A stretch of 64,000 nucleotides of DNA from Clostridium_AD sp050717535 (GCF_050717535.1 NZ_JBOITM010000074.1:1-64000), one strand, 5' to 3'; positions 42,194-50,980 are shown, counted from the stretch's first letter. Made by a program: numbers and translations. Notes: generated by a model from the sequence alone, not told the origin.

Positions 42194-43072
42194 ATGGTAT
42201 CAGAAAACGAATTAAAAAAATTAGTGGAGCAGGTTTTACAAGAAATGACATCTAAGGGTGCAAAAGCTCCAGCAAAGGTTGAAAATAATACAAGTGTTGA
42301 GGTTGAAGATGGATTTATCGAGGATATTACAACTGTTGATATTAAAAGTCAACTTTTAGTTCCAAATCCAGCAGATGCTAAGGGATATTTAAAAATGAAA
42401 CAAGCTACTCCAGCAAGATTGGGTATTTGGAGAGCCGGTCCTAGGTATAAAACAGAAACAGCTTTAAGAGTTAGAGCCGATCATGCAGCAGCTCAAGATT
42501 CAGTTTTCTCATATGTTTCAGAGGAATTCTTAAAAGAAATGAATTTATTTTCTATTGAAACAGAGTGCGTCGATAAAAATGAATATATAACAAGACCAGA
42601 TCTAGGAAAAAAGATAAATTCAGAGGGTATAAAAGCTATAAAAGATAACTGCAAAATGAGACCACAAGTACAAATATATGTATCAGATGGATTAAGCTCA
42701 GCTGCTATAGAAGCTAATATCCGTGATGTACTTCCAGCTATGATTCAAGGCCTTGAGGGCTTTCGAATTTCTGTAGGAACACCATTCTTCCTTAAAAATG
42801 GTAGAGTAGGGGCTATGGATGTAGTGTCCGAAACTACAGAAGCTGAAGTTACTTGTGTACTTATAGGGGAGAGACCAGGCCTTGTTACAGCAGAAAGTAT
42901 GAGTGCTTATATAGCATATAAAGCTACTGTAAATATGCCAGAAGCTAGAAGGACAGTTGTATCTAATATCCATAGTGGTGGTACACCTCCAGTAGAGGCA
43001 GGAGCCCATTTGGCTGATATAATAAAAATAATGCTTGAAAAGAAAGCAAGTGGAGTAGATTTAAAATTATAG
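42194..43072 (+). CDS. eutC: ethanolamine ammonia-lyase small subunit
   Basis: A 292-residue subunit. Residues 1-20 (VSENELKKLVEQVLQEMTSK) form an amphipathic helix of the encapsulation-peptide type, followed by a flexible Ala/Lys linker. The cobalamin-binding core has PARLGIWRAGPRYKTETALR, VRADHAAAQDSVFS, QIYVSDGLSSAAIEAN and SNIHSGGTPPVEAGAH. It should target the EutBC complex into the compartment. Confidence 0.95.
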   Translation: MVSENELKKLVEQVLQEMTSKGAKAPAKVENNTSVEVEDGFIEDITTVDIKSQLLVPNPADAKGYLKMKQATPARLGIWRAGPRYKTETALRVRADHAAAQDSVFSYVSEEFLKEMNLFSIETECVDKNEYITRPDLGKKINSEGIKAIKDNCKMRPQVQIYVSDGLSSAAIEANIRDVLPAMIQGLEGFRISVGTPFFLKNGRVGAMDVVSETTEAEVTCVLIGERPGLVTAESMSAYIAYKATVNMPEARRTVVSNIHSGGTPPVEAGAHLADIIKIMLEKKASGVDLKL

Positions 43073-43102
43073 TAAAAAAATTATAATTAGGAGGGAAAAC
43101 AC

Positions 43103-43756
43103 ATGAAAAATGAAGCTATTCGTGCAAAGGTATTAGGTGTAAAAATAATATCAAATGTTAGTCCAGATTTGGTAAAGGCTTTTAATTTAGCTCCACATCA
43201 TAAGAGTTTAGGAATTATAACAGCAGATACAGATGATGTTACTTATACTGCTTTAGATGAAGCGACTAAATCAGCAGAGGTAGAAATAGTATATGCTAAA
43301 TCAATGTATGCAGGTTCTGCAAATGCAAGTACTAAACTTGCAGGTGAAGTTATAGGAATAATGGCTGGGCCAAGTCCAGCAGAGGTTAGAAGTGGACTTA
43401 ATTGTGCTATAGATTTCATTGAAAGCGGTGCAAATTTTGTAAGTGCTAATGAAGATAATTCCATTCCATATTTTGCTCACTGTGTATCAAGAACAGGAAG
43501 CTATTTATCAAAGAGTGCCAACATTAAAGAAGGAGAGCCACTAGCTTACCTAATAGCACCTCCCCTTGAAGCTATGTATGCATTAGATGCAGCGCTAAAA
43601 GCAGCAGATGTTGAAATGGTGACTTTTTACGGACCACCATCCGAAACTAACTTTGGTGGAGCACTCCTAACAGGAAGCCAATCAGCTTGTAAAGCAGCTT
43701 GTGATGCTTTTGCAGCAGCAGTACAATTTGTAGCTGAAAATCCTACAAATTATTAA
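43103..43756 (+). CDS. eutL: BMC shell protein EutL (tandem BMC trimer)
   Basis: A 217-residue protein with two permuted BMC domains, the usual EutL size. Conserved parts are VKAFNLAPHHKSLGIITADTDD, EIVYAKSMYAGSANAS, EVRSGLNCAID and EMVTFYGPPSETNFGGALLTG. EutL trimers form tiles with a gated central pore and, in the enteric protein, bind ethanolamine. GGAGGG stands before the ATG. Confidence 0.94.
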   Translation: MKNEAIRAKVLGVKIISNVSPDLVKAFNLAPHHKSLGIITADTDDVTYTALDEATKSAEVEIVYAKSMYAGSANASTKLAGEVIGIMAGPSPAEVRSGLNCAIDFIESGANFVSANEDNSIPYFAHCVSRTGSYLSKSANIKEGEPLAYLIAPPLEAMYALDAALKAADVEMVTFYGPPSETNFGGALLTGSQSACKAACDAFAAAVQFVAENPTNY

Positions 43757-43770
43757 AGTAGGTAAGATAT

Positions 43771-44274
43771 ATGAATAGAAGAGCCTTGGGCTTAATTGAG
43801 GTAAAAGGCTATCTTGGTGCCATAGAAGCTGCAGATGTAGCACTTAAGTCAGCTAATGTAAATCTCATAGGTTGTGAAATAGTTAGAGGTGGGCTTGTAA
43901 CTGTAAAACTAGAAGGTGATGTTTCTTCAGTTAAAGCAGCTGTGGAGGCTGCTGAAGATGCCCTTGCTAAGTTGAATGTTTTACTAGCATCTCATGTGAT
44001 TGCGAGACCAGATACATCAGTTTGGGATATTATTGAAAACAAGATAAATAAAGAGGAAAAATCACAAAAGATTGAAGAGATAGAACGCGAAGATAATACA
44101 CAAGAAAATAGTACAAGCCTAAGAGAAGATTTAGAGAGTAAGAAAGTAAATGACCTCAGAACTTTAGCAAGAAGTTTTAACTTAGATACTATGACTAAGA
44201 AACAAATAAAATTTGCTAAAAAAGATAGGCTTGTAGATGAGATTATGCTGTTCTATCAGAGGAGGACTAAATAA
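43771..44274 (+). CDS. BMC shell protein with C-terminal SAP/Rho-N-like tail
   Basis: A 167-residue protein. Residues 3-90 form a canonical BMC domain (RALGLIEVKGYLGAIEAAD, NVNLIGCEIVRGGLVTVKL). A charged linker (92-120) leads to a tail with DLRTLARSFNLDTMTKKQI and a Lys-rich FAKKDRLVDEI, which looks like a SAP or Rho-N helix-extended-helix fold. In enteric bacteria EutK likewise joins a BMC domain to a nucleic-acid-binding-like domain, so this may be its functional match. It overlaps the eutE start codon by one base. Confidence 0.82.
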   Translation: MNRRALGLIEVKGYLGAIEAADVALKSANVNLIGCEIVRGGLVTVKLEGDVSSVKAAVEAAEDALAKLNVLLASHVIARPDTSVWDIIENKINKEEKSQKIEEIEREDNTQENSTSLREDLESKKVNDLRTLARSFNLDTMTKKQIKFAKKDRLVDEIMLFYQRRTK

Positions 44275-45740
44275 TGGATAAGGATTTAATGTCAATTCAA
44301 GAAGTAAGGGATCTTATAGCTAGTGCAAAATTAGCACAAAAAAAACTTGGCGAAATGAGTCAAGGTCAAATCGATAAAATAGTTAAAGCTATTTGTGATT
44401 CAGCTTTTGATAATGCTGAAAAATTAGCCAAAATGGCAGAGGAAGAAACAGGCTTTGGAAAATGGCAAGATAAAATTGTTAAAAACACTTTTGCAAGTAA
44501 ATCAGTTTATGAGTATATAAAAGATTTAAAAACTGTAGGAATAATAAATGAAGATAGTGATAAGAAATTAGTTGAGGTTGCAGTTCCAGTAGGAGTAATT
44601 GCAGGACTTATTCCATCAACTAATCCTACATCTACAGCTATATATAAATCAATGATAGCTATAAAAGCAGGAAATTCTATAGTTTTCTCACCACATCCAA
44701 TGGCTAAAAAATGTATATTGGAAACTGTGAGAATAATATCGCAGGCAGCAATGGCAGCAGGAGCACCAGAAGGAGCTATCGCATGTATGTCTGTACCAAC
44801 AATGCAAGGTACAGAGGAGTTAATGAAGAATAGTGATATCTCATTAATACTGGCAACAGGTGGTACACCTATGGTTAAAGCAGCTTATAGTTCAGGTAAT
44901 CCAGCTATAGGAGTAGGACCAGGAAATGGACCAGCTTTCATAGAAAAATCTGCAGATATTCCACTAGCAGTAAAGAGAATTTTAGACAGTAAGACCTTTG
45001 ATAATGGAACTATCTGTGCTTCAGAACAATCTATAGTAGTTGAAGCTTGTTCCAAAGATAAAGTAATTTCAGAGCTTAAGGCGCAAGGAGCTTATTTCTT
45101 AAATAAAGAAGAAGCTGATAGACTTTCCGGATTTATACTTAGAAGCAATGGTTCAATGAACCCTCAAATAGTGGGAAAAAGTGTGCAAGCTATAGCTAAA
45201 ATGGCTAACTTAAATGTTCCATCTGGAGCTAGGGTACTTATTGCTCAGGAAACAAATGTAGGGCATAAATATCCATATTCAAGAGAAAAGTTAGCCCCAA
45301 TTTTAGCCTTTTATTGTGAAGAAACTTGGGAAAAAGCTTGCTCAAGATGTATTGATATATTAAACAATGAGGGTGCTGGACATACTCTTATAATTCATTC
45401 AAACAATGAAGATATAATTAGAGAGTTCGCACTTAAAAAACCGGTATCAAGAGTATTAGTTAATACACCAGGTTCTCTTGGCGGAATAGGAGCTACTACT
45501 AGCCTTGTACCAGCTTTAACACTAGGCTGTGGAGCAGTTGGCGGAAGTGCAACTTCTGATAATATTGGACCTATGAATTTGCTTAATATAAGAAGATTGG
45601 TTTATGGAATAAGGGAAATAGAAGATATAGTAGATAGAAAGAGCATTGCAAGTTCTAATAGTAAAAATGAAAACTTAAATGAAGATTCTATAAATCTAAT
45701 AGTAGAAAAGATCATGGAAAAATTAAAAAGCCAATTATAA
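44274..45740 (+). CDS. eutE: EutE, CoA-acylating acetaldehyde dehydrogenase
   Basis: A 488-residue aldehyde dehydrogenase turning acetaldehyde, CoA and NAD into acetyl-CoA. Visible are GLIPSTNPTSTAIYKSMIA, ATGGTPMVKAAYSSG, GVGPGNGPAFIE and the catalytic Cys in FDNGTICASEQS near residue 251. The last 18 residues (DSINLIVEKIMEKLKSQL) form an amphipathic helix after a Ser/Asn-rich linker, which looks like an encapsulation peptide placed at the C-terminus, whereas the enteric EutE has it at the N-terminus. Confidence 0.94.
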   Translation: MDKDLMSIQEVRDLIASAKLAQKKLGEMSQGQIDKIVKAICDSAFDNAEKLAKMAEEETGFGKWQDKIVKNTFASKSVYEYIKDLKTVGIINEDSDKKLVEVAVPVGVIAGLIPSTNPTSTAIYKSMIAIKAGNSIVFSPHPMAKKCILETVRIISQAAMAAGAPEGAIACMSVPTMQGTEELMKNSDISLILATGGTPMVKAAYSSGNPAIGVGPGNGPAFIEKSADIPLAVKRILDSKTFDNGTICASEQSIVVEACSKDKVISELKAQGAYFLNKEEADRLSGFILRSNGSMNPQIVGKSVQAIAKMANLNVPSGARVLIAQETNVGHKYPYSREKLAPILAFYCEETWEKACSRCIDILNNEGAGHTLIIHSNNEDIIREFALKKPVSRVLVNTPGSLGGIGATTSLVPALTLGCGAVGGSATSDNIGPMNLLNIRRLVYGIREIEDIVDRKSIASSNSKNENLNEDSINLIVEKIMEKLKSQL

Positions 45741-45787
45741 AAATAATTGATATAAATATACTAATAAAATCTTAGGAGGAATATAAA

Positions 45788-46087
45788 ATGGCAAGTACAA
45801 ATGCATTAGGAATGATCGAAACAAGAGGACTAGTAGCAGCAATAGAGGCAGCAGATGCAATGGTGAAGGCAGCAAATGTTACATTAGTAGGAAAAGAACA
45901 AATTGGTGCAGGACTAGTAACTGTAATGGTTAGAGGCGATGTTGGAGCTGTTAAAGCAGCTACTGATGCAGGAGCTGCAGCTGCAGAAAGAGTAGGAGAA
46001 TTAGTTTCTGTTCATGTAATTCCAAGACCACATTCTGAAGTAGATGCAATACTTCCGAAAGTAAAAGAAGAAGTAGAAGAAGCTTAA
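45788..46087 (+). CDS. eutM: major hexameric BMC shell protein EutM
   Basis: A 99-residue single-BMC protein starting ASTNALGMIETRGLVAAIEA, with the pore loop region EQIGAGLVTVMVRGDVGAV and a C-terminal HVIPRPHSEVDAILP. It is the bulk facet protein of the shell. GGAGGAAT precedes the ATG. A hairpin at 46101-46136 just after it may raise its mRNA level compared with later genes. Confidence 0.95.
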   Translation: MASTNALGMIETRGLVAAIEAADAMVKAANVTLVGKEQIGAGLVTVMVRGDVGAVKAATDAGAAAAERVGELVSVHVIPRPHSEVDAILPKVKEEVEEA

Positions 46088-46100
46088 TATTTTAAATTAT

Positions 46101-46136
46101 ACTATCCCCACATATCAAAAGGTTGTGGCGGGTAGT
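46101..46136 (+). other. hairpin after eutM
   Basis: ACTATCCCCACA (46101-46112) pairs with TGTGGCGGGTAGT (46124-46136) with one bulge. No T-run follows. It is probably an mRNA-stabilising or partly terminating structure after the abundant shell gene. Confidence 0.5.
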
Positions 46137-46174
46137 ATGTTTATATAAGGCTTTCTTAAGGGGATGTGAGTTAT

Positions 46175-46930
46175 ATGAGTTTGTTAACTGAAAGTGAGCT
46201 AAGAAAACAACTTAAAAATACAGACATTAAAGAATTTGAAGTAGTTAAGGGTGTTATTATAACACCGTCTGCAAAACAATATCTACAAGATAAAAATATT
46301 AAGCTTGTAATTGTTGATACACTAGGTTCTAAGAAACAAGGTGATTCCATGAACGAAAAAGAAGATGAGGGAAAGATTTTCCCAAAACTAATTTGCCTTC
46401 AAGGTGGATATTTAGAGGAAAAACCAGAGCATATGACACAGTTATATGGCAATAAATTAGTACCTAAGGACCATAGAAGAATAGAGTTTAGAGGAAGACT
46501 TGATAGCCTTCAATCTAAAATTTTAGAGACCCAAGTTTTAGCTTCAAATCTTAAAAATGAAGGGGTAATAAAGGATTTAGAGGAAATTCTAAATTTTGTA
46601 CGTAATATATTAAGGGCGGAAGTATTAGAAGATGAACTTCCTGAATTCTCTCTACTTGGAATGAGTGAGAATGATCTTAGAGAAATATCACATAATCCTA
46701 AAAAGTACTTTAATATGGAGCATTTTATGCCCAGTTATAAAATGGGTGAAATAGTTGTTGCACTTAATTCTATAAGAAGTAACATAAGGGAAGTTGAAGT
46801 ATATGGATTCAAGGCATTTAAAGACATTGATGGAGAGATAACAAGAAATGATATTATGAGATATTTAAATAGGTTAAGTAGCTGTTTGTATATAATGATG
46901 TTTAAGTTTTTATCAGGAAAATATAAATAG
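46175..46930 (+). CDS. eutT: EutT-type cobalamin adenosyltransferase
   Basis: A 251-residue protein. Residues 3-50 form a small module (LTESELRKQLKNTDIKEFEV, then ITPSAKQYLQ), and the main helical domain has LVPKDHRRIEFRGRLDSLQS and a helix bundle with LNFVRNILRAEVL, typical of EutT. It adenosylates cobalamin for the EutBC lyase. The ATG at 46175 follows AAGGGGATG at good spacing; an earlier GTG at 46166 is inside that region. Confidence 0.87.
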   Translation: MSLLTESELRKQLKNTDIKEFEVVKGVIITPSAKQYLQDKNIKLVIVDTLGSKKQGDSMNEKEDEGKIFPKLICLQGGYLEEKPEHMTQLYGNKLVPKDHRRIEFRGRLDSLQSKILETQVLASNLKNEGVIKDLEEILNFVRNILRAEVLEDELPEFSLLGMSENDLREISHNPKKYFNMEHFMPSYKMGEIVVALNSIRSNIREVEVYGFKAFKDIDGEITRNDIMRYLNRLSSCLYIMMFKFLSGKYK

Positions 46931-46963
46931 CTGAGATGTGATTTAAATAGAGGAGATGCAAGT

Positions 46964-47590
46964 ATGACAGATATGAACATTGAATATATTGTAGAAGAGG
47001 TCATAAAAAGAGTAAATGAAAAATTAAGAATTACCGTTGAGGCATCAGGAAGACACGTCCACCTTTCAAGAGAAAGTATTAATTTGTTATTTGGAAAAGG
47101 TTATAAATTAACAAAGGCAAAGGATTTATCACAACCAGGCCAATATAGCTGCAATGAAAGAGTTAGTATAACTGGACCTAAAGGAACAATTAAAAATGTA
47201 ATTGTGCTTGGACCAGAAAGAAGTAAGACACAGGTGGAAATATCTAAGACAGATGCACTTATTTTAGGAGTAAAAGCACCAATTCGCGAGTCAGGAAAAC
47301 TAGAAGGTTCTGCAGGTATAACAATAACTACAGAAAATGCCTCTCTAACAATTAAAGAGGGTTTAATTGTTGCCAAACGTCACATACATTTAACACCAGA
47401 AGATGCAAAAATCTTTAAGGTTTGTGATAAAGAACTAGTAAAGGCCCAGGTATCTGGAGAAAGACCATTGATTTTTGATGATGTTGTAATTAGGGTAGAC
47501 AAAGAGTACAAAACAACAATGCACATTGATTATGATGAAGCAAATGCCTGTGGATATATTAAAAGCTCTACTGCAAGAATTATGAAATAA
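46964..47590 (+). CDS. eutD: PduL-type phosphotransacylase
   Basis: A 208-residue enzyme with two PduL-type zinc-binding blocks: SGRHVHLSRESINLLFG near residue 30 and AKRHIHLTPEDAKIF near residue 138. It exchanges CoA of acetyl-CoA for phosphate inside the compartment and so recycles CoA for EutE. Residues 3-18 (DMNIEYIVEEVIKRVNEKL) resemble an encapsulation helix. In Gram-positive eut operons this gene is often called eutD although it is unrelated to the Pta-type EutD of enteric bacteria. Confidence 0.92.
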   Translation: MTDMNIEYIVEEVIKRVNEKLRITVEASGRHVHLSRESINLLFGKGYKLTKAKDLSQPGQYSCNERVSITGPKGTIKNVIVLGPERSKTQVEISKTDALILGVKAPIRESGKLEGSAGITITTENASLTIKEGLIVAKRHIHLTPEDAKIFKVCDKELVKAQVSGERPLIFDDVVIRVDKEYKTTMHIDYDEANACGYIKSSTARIMK

Positions 47591-47619
47591 AACCTTTATA
47601 TAAGAAGGAAGTGATTTAA

Positions 47620-48387
47620 TTGGATATTGAAATATTAGTGGATCTGATTACGAGAGAAGTTATGAACCGAATTCCAAGCTGTAAAAATAGTACTGTAATG
47701 GACACAAAAAAGGTGTTAGTAATAAGTTCCTGTAGTGAAGAATTAACAGCGGTCAAGGAGCTTGTACAGGATAAATATGAGGTTCATGCTTATAATAATG
47801 AAGATATAAATTTGAAAAACTATGAGCATATAATAGTTACAAATTTATGTAATAAAGGATTATCATCCATGGCACTTGGTTTATGCAATGATAAGGTGCA
47901 GGAGCTAGTAGTTGAGGCCTTCTTTAATGGCAAGAGAGTTTATGTGTTAAAAGAGGGAATACAATATAGAAAATATTCTAGAAATGCTAATGAAGCATTA
48001 TATAATCTATATAATCAATATGAATGTAAAATCATGTCTTATGGAGCTATTCTAGTGAATGAAAGTGATTTATTGAAGTATATGGAAACAGATTTAGCTT
48101 GCAGTGAGGGATCAGCTCAAGTGGATTGCTTAGTAGGATCAAGTTTTGCATGCGGTGGAGTCATGACATCTAGTAGTGAATCAGGTTCAAAGACGGTGCG
48201 TTCAGAGGATTCAGTATTATCTAATCAAGTAATAGAAATAAACAATAAAAGACTTATTACAGAATCAGACCTTAAAAAATTATATATGAATGGAATAAAG
48301 GAAGTAAACTTAATTAAAAAAGTTATATTAACCCCACTTGCTCAAGACTTTATAAGAATAAAACAATTAAAGATAAATAGAGTATAG
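47620..48387 (+). CDS. eut-locus protein of unknown function (TIGR02536-like)
   Basis: A 255-residue protein starting at a TTG after GAAGGAAG. Residues 1-18 (DIEILVDLITREVMNRI) look like an encapsulation peptide. The middle part resembles a flavoprotein-like Rossmann fold (KVLVISSCSEEL, HIIVTNLCNKGL), and the last 45 residues (ITESDLKKLYMNGIKEV, ILTPLAQDFIRIK) repeat the small module at the N-terminus of EutT. Such proteins are annotated only as ethanolamine utilization protein in Gram-positive eut operons. The function is unknown; cobalamin handling or cargo assembly is possible. Confidence 0.75.
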   Translation: MDIEILVDLITREVMNRIPSCKNSTVMDTKKVLVISSCSEELTAVKELVQDKYEVHAYNNEDINLKNYEHIIVTNLCNKGLSSMALGLCNDKVQELVVEAFFNGKRVYVLKEGIQYRKYSRNANEALYNLYNQYECKIMSYGAILVNESDLLKYMETDLACSEGSAQVDCLVGSSFACGGVMTSSSESGSKTVRSEDSVLSNQVIEINNKRLITESDLKKLYMNGIKEVNLIKKVILTPLAQDFIRIKQLKINRV

Positions 48388-48461
48388 AATTATTTTGAAA
48401 CATTTCAACAGGTAAAGGGATAAATAGAATAGTTCACAAATAAAAACAAAGGGGACAGTTA

Positions 48462-48743
48462 ATGATTATTGGGAAAGTTATAGGAAATGTTTGGGCTACA
48501 AGAAAAGATGAAAAATTAAATGGACTAAAATTTTTGGTGATAGAACCATCTAAATCGTCAACTGGACAAGATAGCACGAATTTTGTTGCTGCAGATATAG
48601 TAGGCGCGGGTATAGGAGACAATGTATTAGTTACTAAAGGTAGCTCTGCGAGGGCATCACTTCATATAAAAGATGTACCTGTGGATGCTGTTATTGTAGG
48701 GATAATAGATAGTTTAGAAGTTGATGCAGAATTTCTGAAATAG
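48462..48743 (+). CDS. eutN: BMC vertex protein EutN
   Basis: A 93-residue EutN/CcmL-family protein: MIIGKVIGNVWATRKDEKLNG start, then VAADIVGAGIGDNVLVTKGSSAR and VPVDAVIVGIIDSLE. Pentamers of this family cap the vertices of the icosahedral shell. An AAAGGGGACAG site stands upstream. Confidence 0.94.
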   Translation: MIIGKVIGNVWATRKDEKLNGLKFLVIEPSKSSTGQDSTNFVAADIVGAGIGDNVLVTKGSSARASLHIKDVPVDAVIVGIIDSLEVDAEFLK

Positions 48744-48785
48744 CAAAACGGCTGCCCTATAAATAAATTTATTTGGAGTGAATCT

Positions 48786-49328
48786 ATGATTAAGACTTTA
48801 GGAATGTTGGAATTTAGAAGTATAGCAAAGGGAATAGAGATAGCAGATGTAGTTTTAAAAGCTGCACAGGTAGAATTGTTATTATGTAAAACTATTTGTC
48901 CAGGGAAATATACGATACTTATGACAGGAGAAGTAGGAGCTGTTGAAGAAGCCTTGAATAAGGGCAAAGAGGAAAGTACAGGGTTTTTGATAGGCAGTTT
49001 TCTACTTCCAAATGTGCATAAGGACATTATACAATCATTAAAAAATAAAATTAGTGTAGAGCCTAAGGGTGCTATAGGGGTAGTGGAAACTACTAATGTA
49101 GTGTCAGGATTATTTATTTTAGATAAGGCACTTAAAGCAGCAGAGGTAAAGCTTTTCAAGCTAAGCCTAGGTATGGCTATAGGTGGAAAATCATATTTTG
49201 TTATTTATGGTGATGTAAGTTCTGTTAAAGAAGCAGTAAAAGAAGCTCTAAGCGTGGTTGAAGAGAAAAAAATAGTCTATAGCATAGTAATCCCATCACC
49301 ATCTGAGGAACTAATAAACAGTTTGTAA
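48786..49328 (+). CDS. PduT-like tandem BMC shell protein
   Basis: A 180-residue protein with two BMC domains (about 3-85 and 92-178). The line LLLCKTICPGKYTILMTGEVG places a Cys at residue 38, the position that in PduT (reported for Citrobacter) binds a [4Fe-4S] cluster in the trimer centre. The second domain has GAIGVVETTNVVSGLFILD and SLGMAIGGKSYFVIYGDVSS. It would let electrons pass through the shell. This type belongs to propanediol compartments, so its presence here is notable. Confidence 0.85.
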   Translation: MIKTLGMLEFRSIAKGIEIADVVLKAAQVELLLCKTICPGKYTILMTGEVGAVEEALNKGKEESTGFLIGSFLLPNVHKDIIQSLKNKISVEPKGAIGVVETTNVVSGLFILDKALKAAEVKLFKLSLGMAIGGKSYFVIYGDVSSVKEAVKEALSVVEEKKIVYSIVIPSPSEELINSL

Positions 49329-49406
49329 TTAATAGGCAAAATAATGTAGAAAAGATATAAAAGTAATATTTACCTCCAAAAATATATATAAGAAGGGGAT
49401 ATAAAC

Positions 49407-50507
49407 ATGGGAATAAATGAAATTATTATATACATAATGGTTATTTTTATGGTTTTAGGTGCAATAGATAAGTGCATAGGAAACAAATTTGGTCTAGGAG
49501 AGCAATTTGAAGAGGGCTTTATGGCAATGGGTTCATTAACTATAGCCATGGTTGGTGTAGTTTGTTTAGCACCAGTACTTGCAAGTGTACTAAAACCTGT
49601 AATAGTACCAATTTATACTGCACTCGGTGCAGATCCATCTATGTTTGCTACTACTTTACTTGCTTGTGATATGGGAGGATACCCTCTTGCAAAAGAACTT
49701 GCACAAACAGCTCAAGCAGCGAGTTTCTCGGGGGTAATTATAGGATCTATGATGGGACCAACTATTGTATTTACTATACCAGTTGCTCTTGGAATAATTA
49801 GAAAAGAAGACCATAAATTCTTAGCAACAGGAGTACTTGCAGGAATAATAACAATTCCTATAGGAGCATTTATAGGAGGAATTGTAGCTGGATTTGGAGT
49901 AATAATGGTCCTTAAAAATCTTATTCCAATAATAATAGTTGCAGCGCTTTTAGCTATAGGCTTGTGGAGAATTCCTGAAAAAATGATAAAAGGCTTTAGT
50001 GTTTTTGGAAAAGGAGTAGTTGTGGTAATAACAATAGGTCTTGCAGCTATAATAGTAGAAACTTTAACAGGATTGGTTGTTATTCCTGGCATGGCACCAT
50101 TATCAGATGGTATCGCTATAGTAGGTTCTATTGCCATAGTCTTAGCAGGAGCCTTCCCAATGGTTTTTGTTATAACAAAAGTATTTAAAAAACCTCTTAT
50201 GAAACTTGGTTCATTGTTAGGTATGAATGATATTTCAGCAGCAGGTATGGTGGCAAGTCTTGCAAATAATATACCAATGTTTGGAATGATGAAGGATATG
50301 GATGATAGAGGTAAGATAATTAACGTTGCGTTTGCAGTTAGTGCGTCCTTTGTATTTGGAGATCATTTAGGTTTTGTTGCAGGAGTAGAAAAAGGAATGA
50401 TATTCCCCATGATAGTTGCAAAATTAATTGGTGGAATTACAGCAGTTGCACTCGCTTGTTTTATACTTAAAAGAAATAAAAAAGACATGGCTATTGAAGC
50501 AAAATAA
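49407..50507 (+). CDS. eutH: ethanolamine transporter EutH
   Basis: A 366-residue membrane protein with about ten or eleven helices. It has the family features DKCIGNKFGLGEQFEEGFMAMG near residue 20 and CDMGGYPLAKELAQTA near residue 90, and a GDHLGFVAGVEKG end part. EutH takes up ethanolamine when it is scarce at low pH in other bacteria. AGAAGGGG precedes the ATG. Confidence 0.94.
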   Translation: MGINEIIIYIMVIFMVLGAIDKCIGNKFGLGEQFEEGFMAMGSLTIAMVGVVCLAPVLASVLKPVIVPIYTALGADPSMFATTLLACDMGGYPLAKELAQTAQAASFSGVIIGSMMGPTIVFTIPVALGIIRKEDHKFLATGVLAGIITIPIGAFIGGIVAGFGVIMVLKNLIPIIIVAALLAIGLWRIPEKMIKGFSVFGKGVVVVITIGLAAIIVETLTGLVVIPGMAPLSDGIAIVGSIAIVLAGAFPMVFVITKVFKKPLMKLGSLLGMNDISAAGMVASLANNIPMFGMMKDMDDRGKIINVAFAVSASFVFGDHLGFVAGVEKGMIFPMIVAKLIGGITAVALACFILKRNKKDMAIEAK

Positions 50508-50527
50508 CAATGAATGGAGGAATTAAA

Positions 50528-50980
50528 TTGGAAAATATAGATGCAAAATTAATTGAAGACATGGTGAGAAAAATAATAACTGAAAGTTTATCTAAAGATA
50601 AATGCGGATTTGAAAAACAAGTAGATCCTAGTGGTATAATGTCAATAAAATTAGACACTGTAAAAATGGGTAAGTTTGATACAGGCAAAGAGGGAGACGA
50701 TGTACTTTTAACTGATGTTGTAACATTAGAAGAAAGCCCAAGACTTGGATGCGGTCTTATGGAGATGAAAGAGACAACCTTTGACTGGACATTAAATTAT
50801 GACGAAATAGATTATGTTATAGAGGGAACTTTAGAAGTAATCATTGATGGAAGAAAAGTTGTAGCCAATAAAGGGGAAATAATCTTAATTCCTAAAAATT
50901 CAAAAATTCAATTTAGTGTTCCAAACTATGCAAAGTTTATGTTTGTAACATATCCTGCTAATTGGGCGGATTTGAAGTAG
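50528..50980 (+). CDS. eutQ: EutQ cupin protein
   Basis: A 150-residue protein. The TTG at 50528 has GGAGGA six bases upstream, while the in-frame ATG at 50510 lies before that site. Residues 1-22 (MENIDAKLIEDMVRKIITES) look like an encapsulation peptide. The C-terminal cupin has GCGLMEMKETTFDWTLNYDE, DYVIEGTLEVIIDG and GEIILIPKNSKIQF. EutQ has been reported as an acetate kinase in Salmonella. Last gene of the operon, followed by a terminator. Confidence 0.92.
   Translation: MENIDAKLIEDMVRKIITESLSKDKCGFEKQVDPSGIMSIKLDTVKMGKFDTGKEGDDVLLTDVVTLEESPRLGCGLMEMKETTFDWTLNYDEIDYVIEGTLEVIIDGRKVVANKGEIILIPKNSKIQFSVPNYAKFMFVTYPANWADLK

Noticed and set aside
48662..49159. Reverse-strand frame of 165 codons over the PduT-like gene
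   Set aside because: The forward strand encodes two well-conserved BMC domains; the reverse frame has no start signal.
49712..50137. Long reverse-strand frame inside eutH (141 codons)
   Set aside because: It is opposite to a clear transporter gene, rich in Ile/Pro/Thr, and has no ribosome binding site or family motif.
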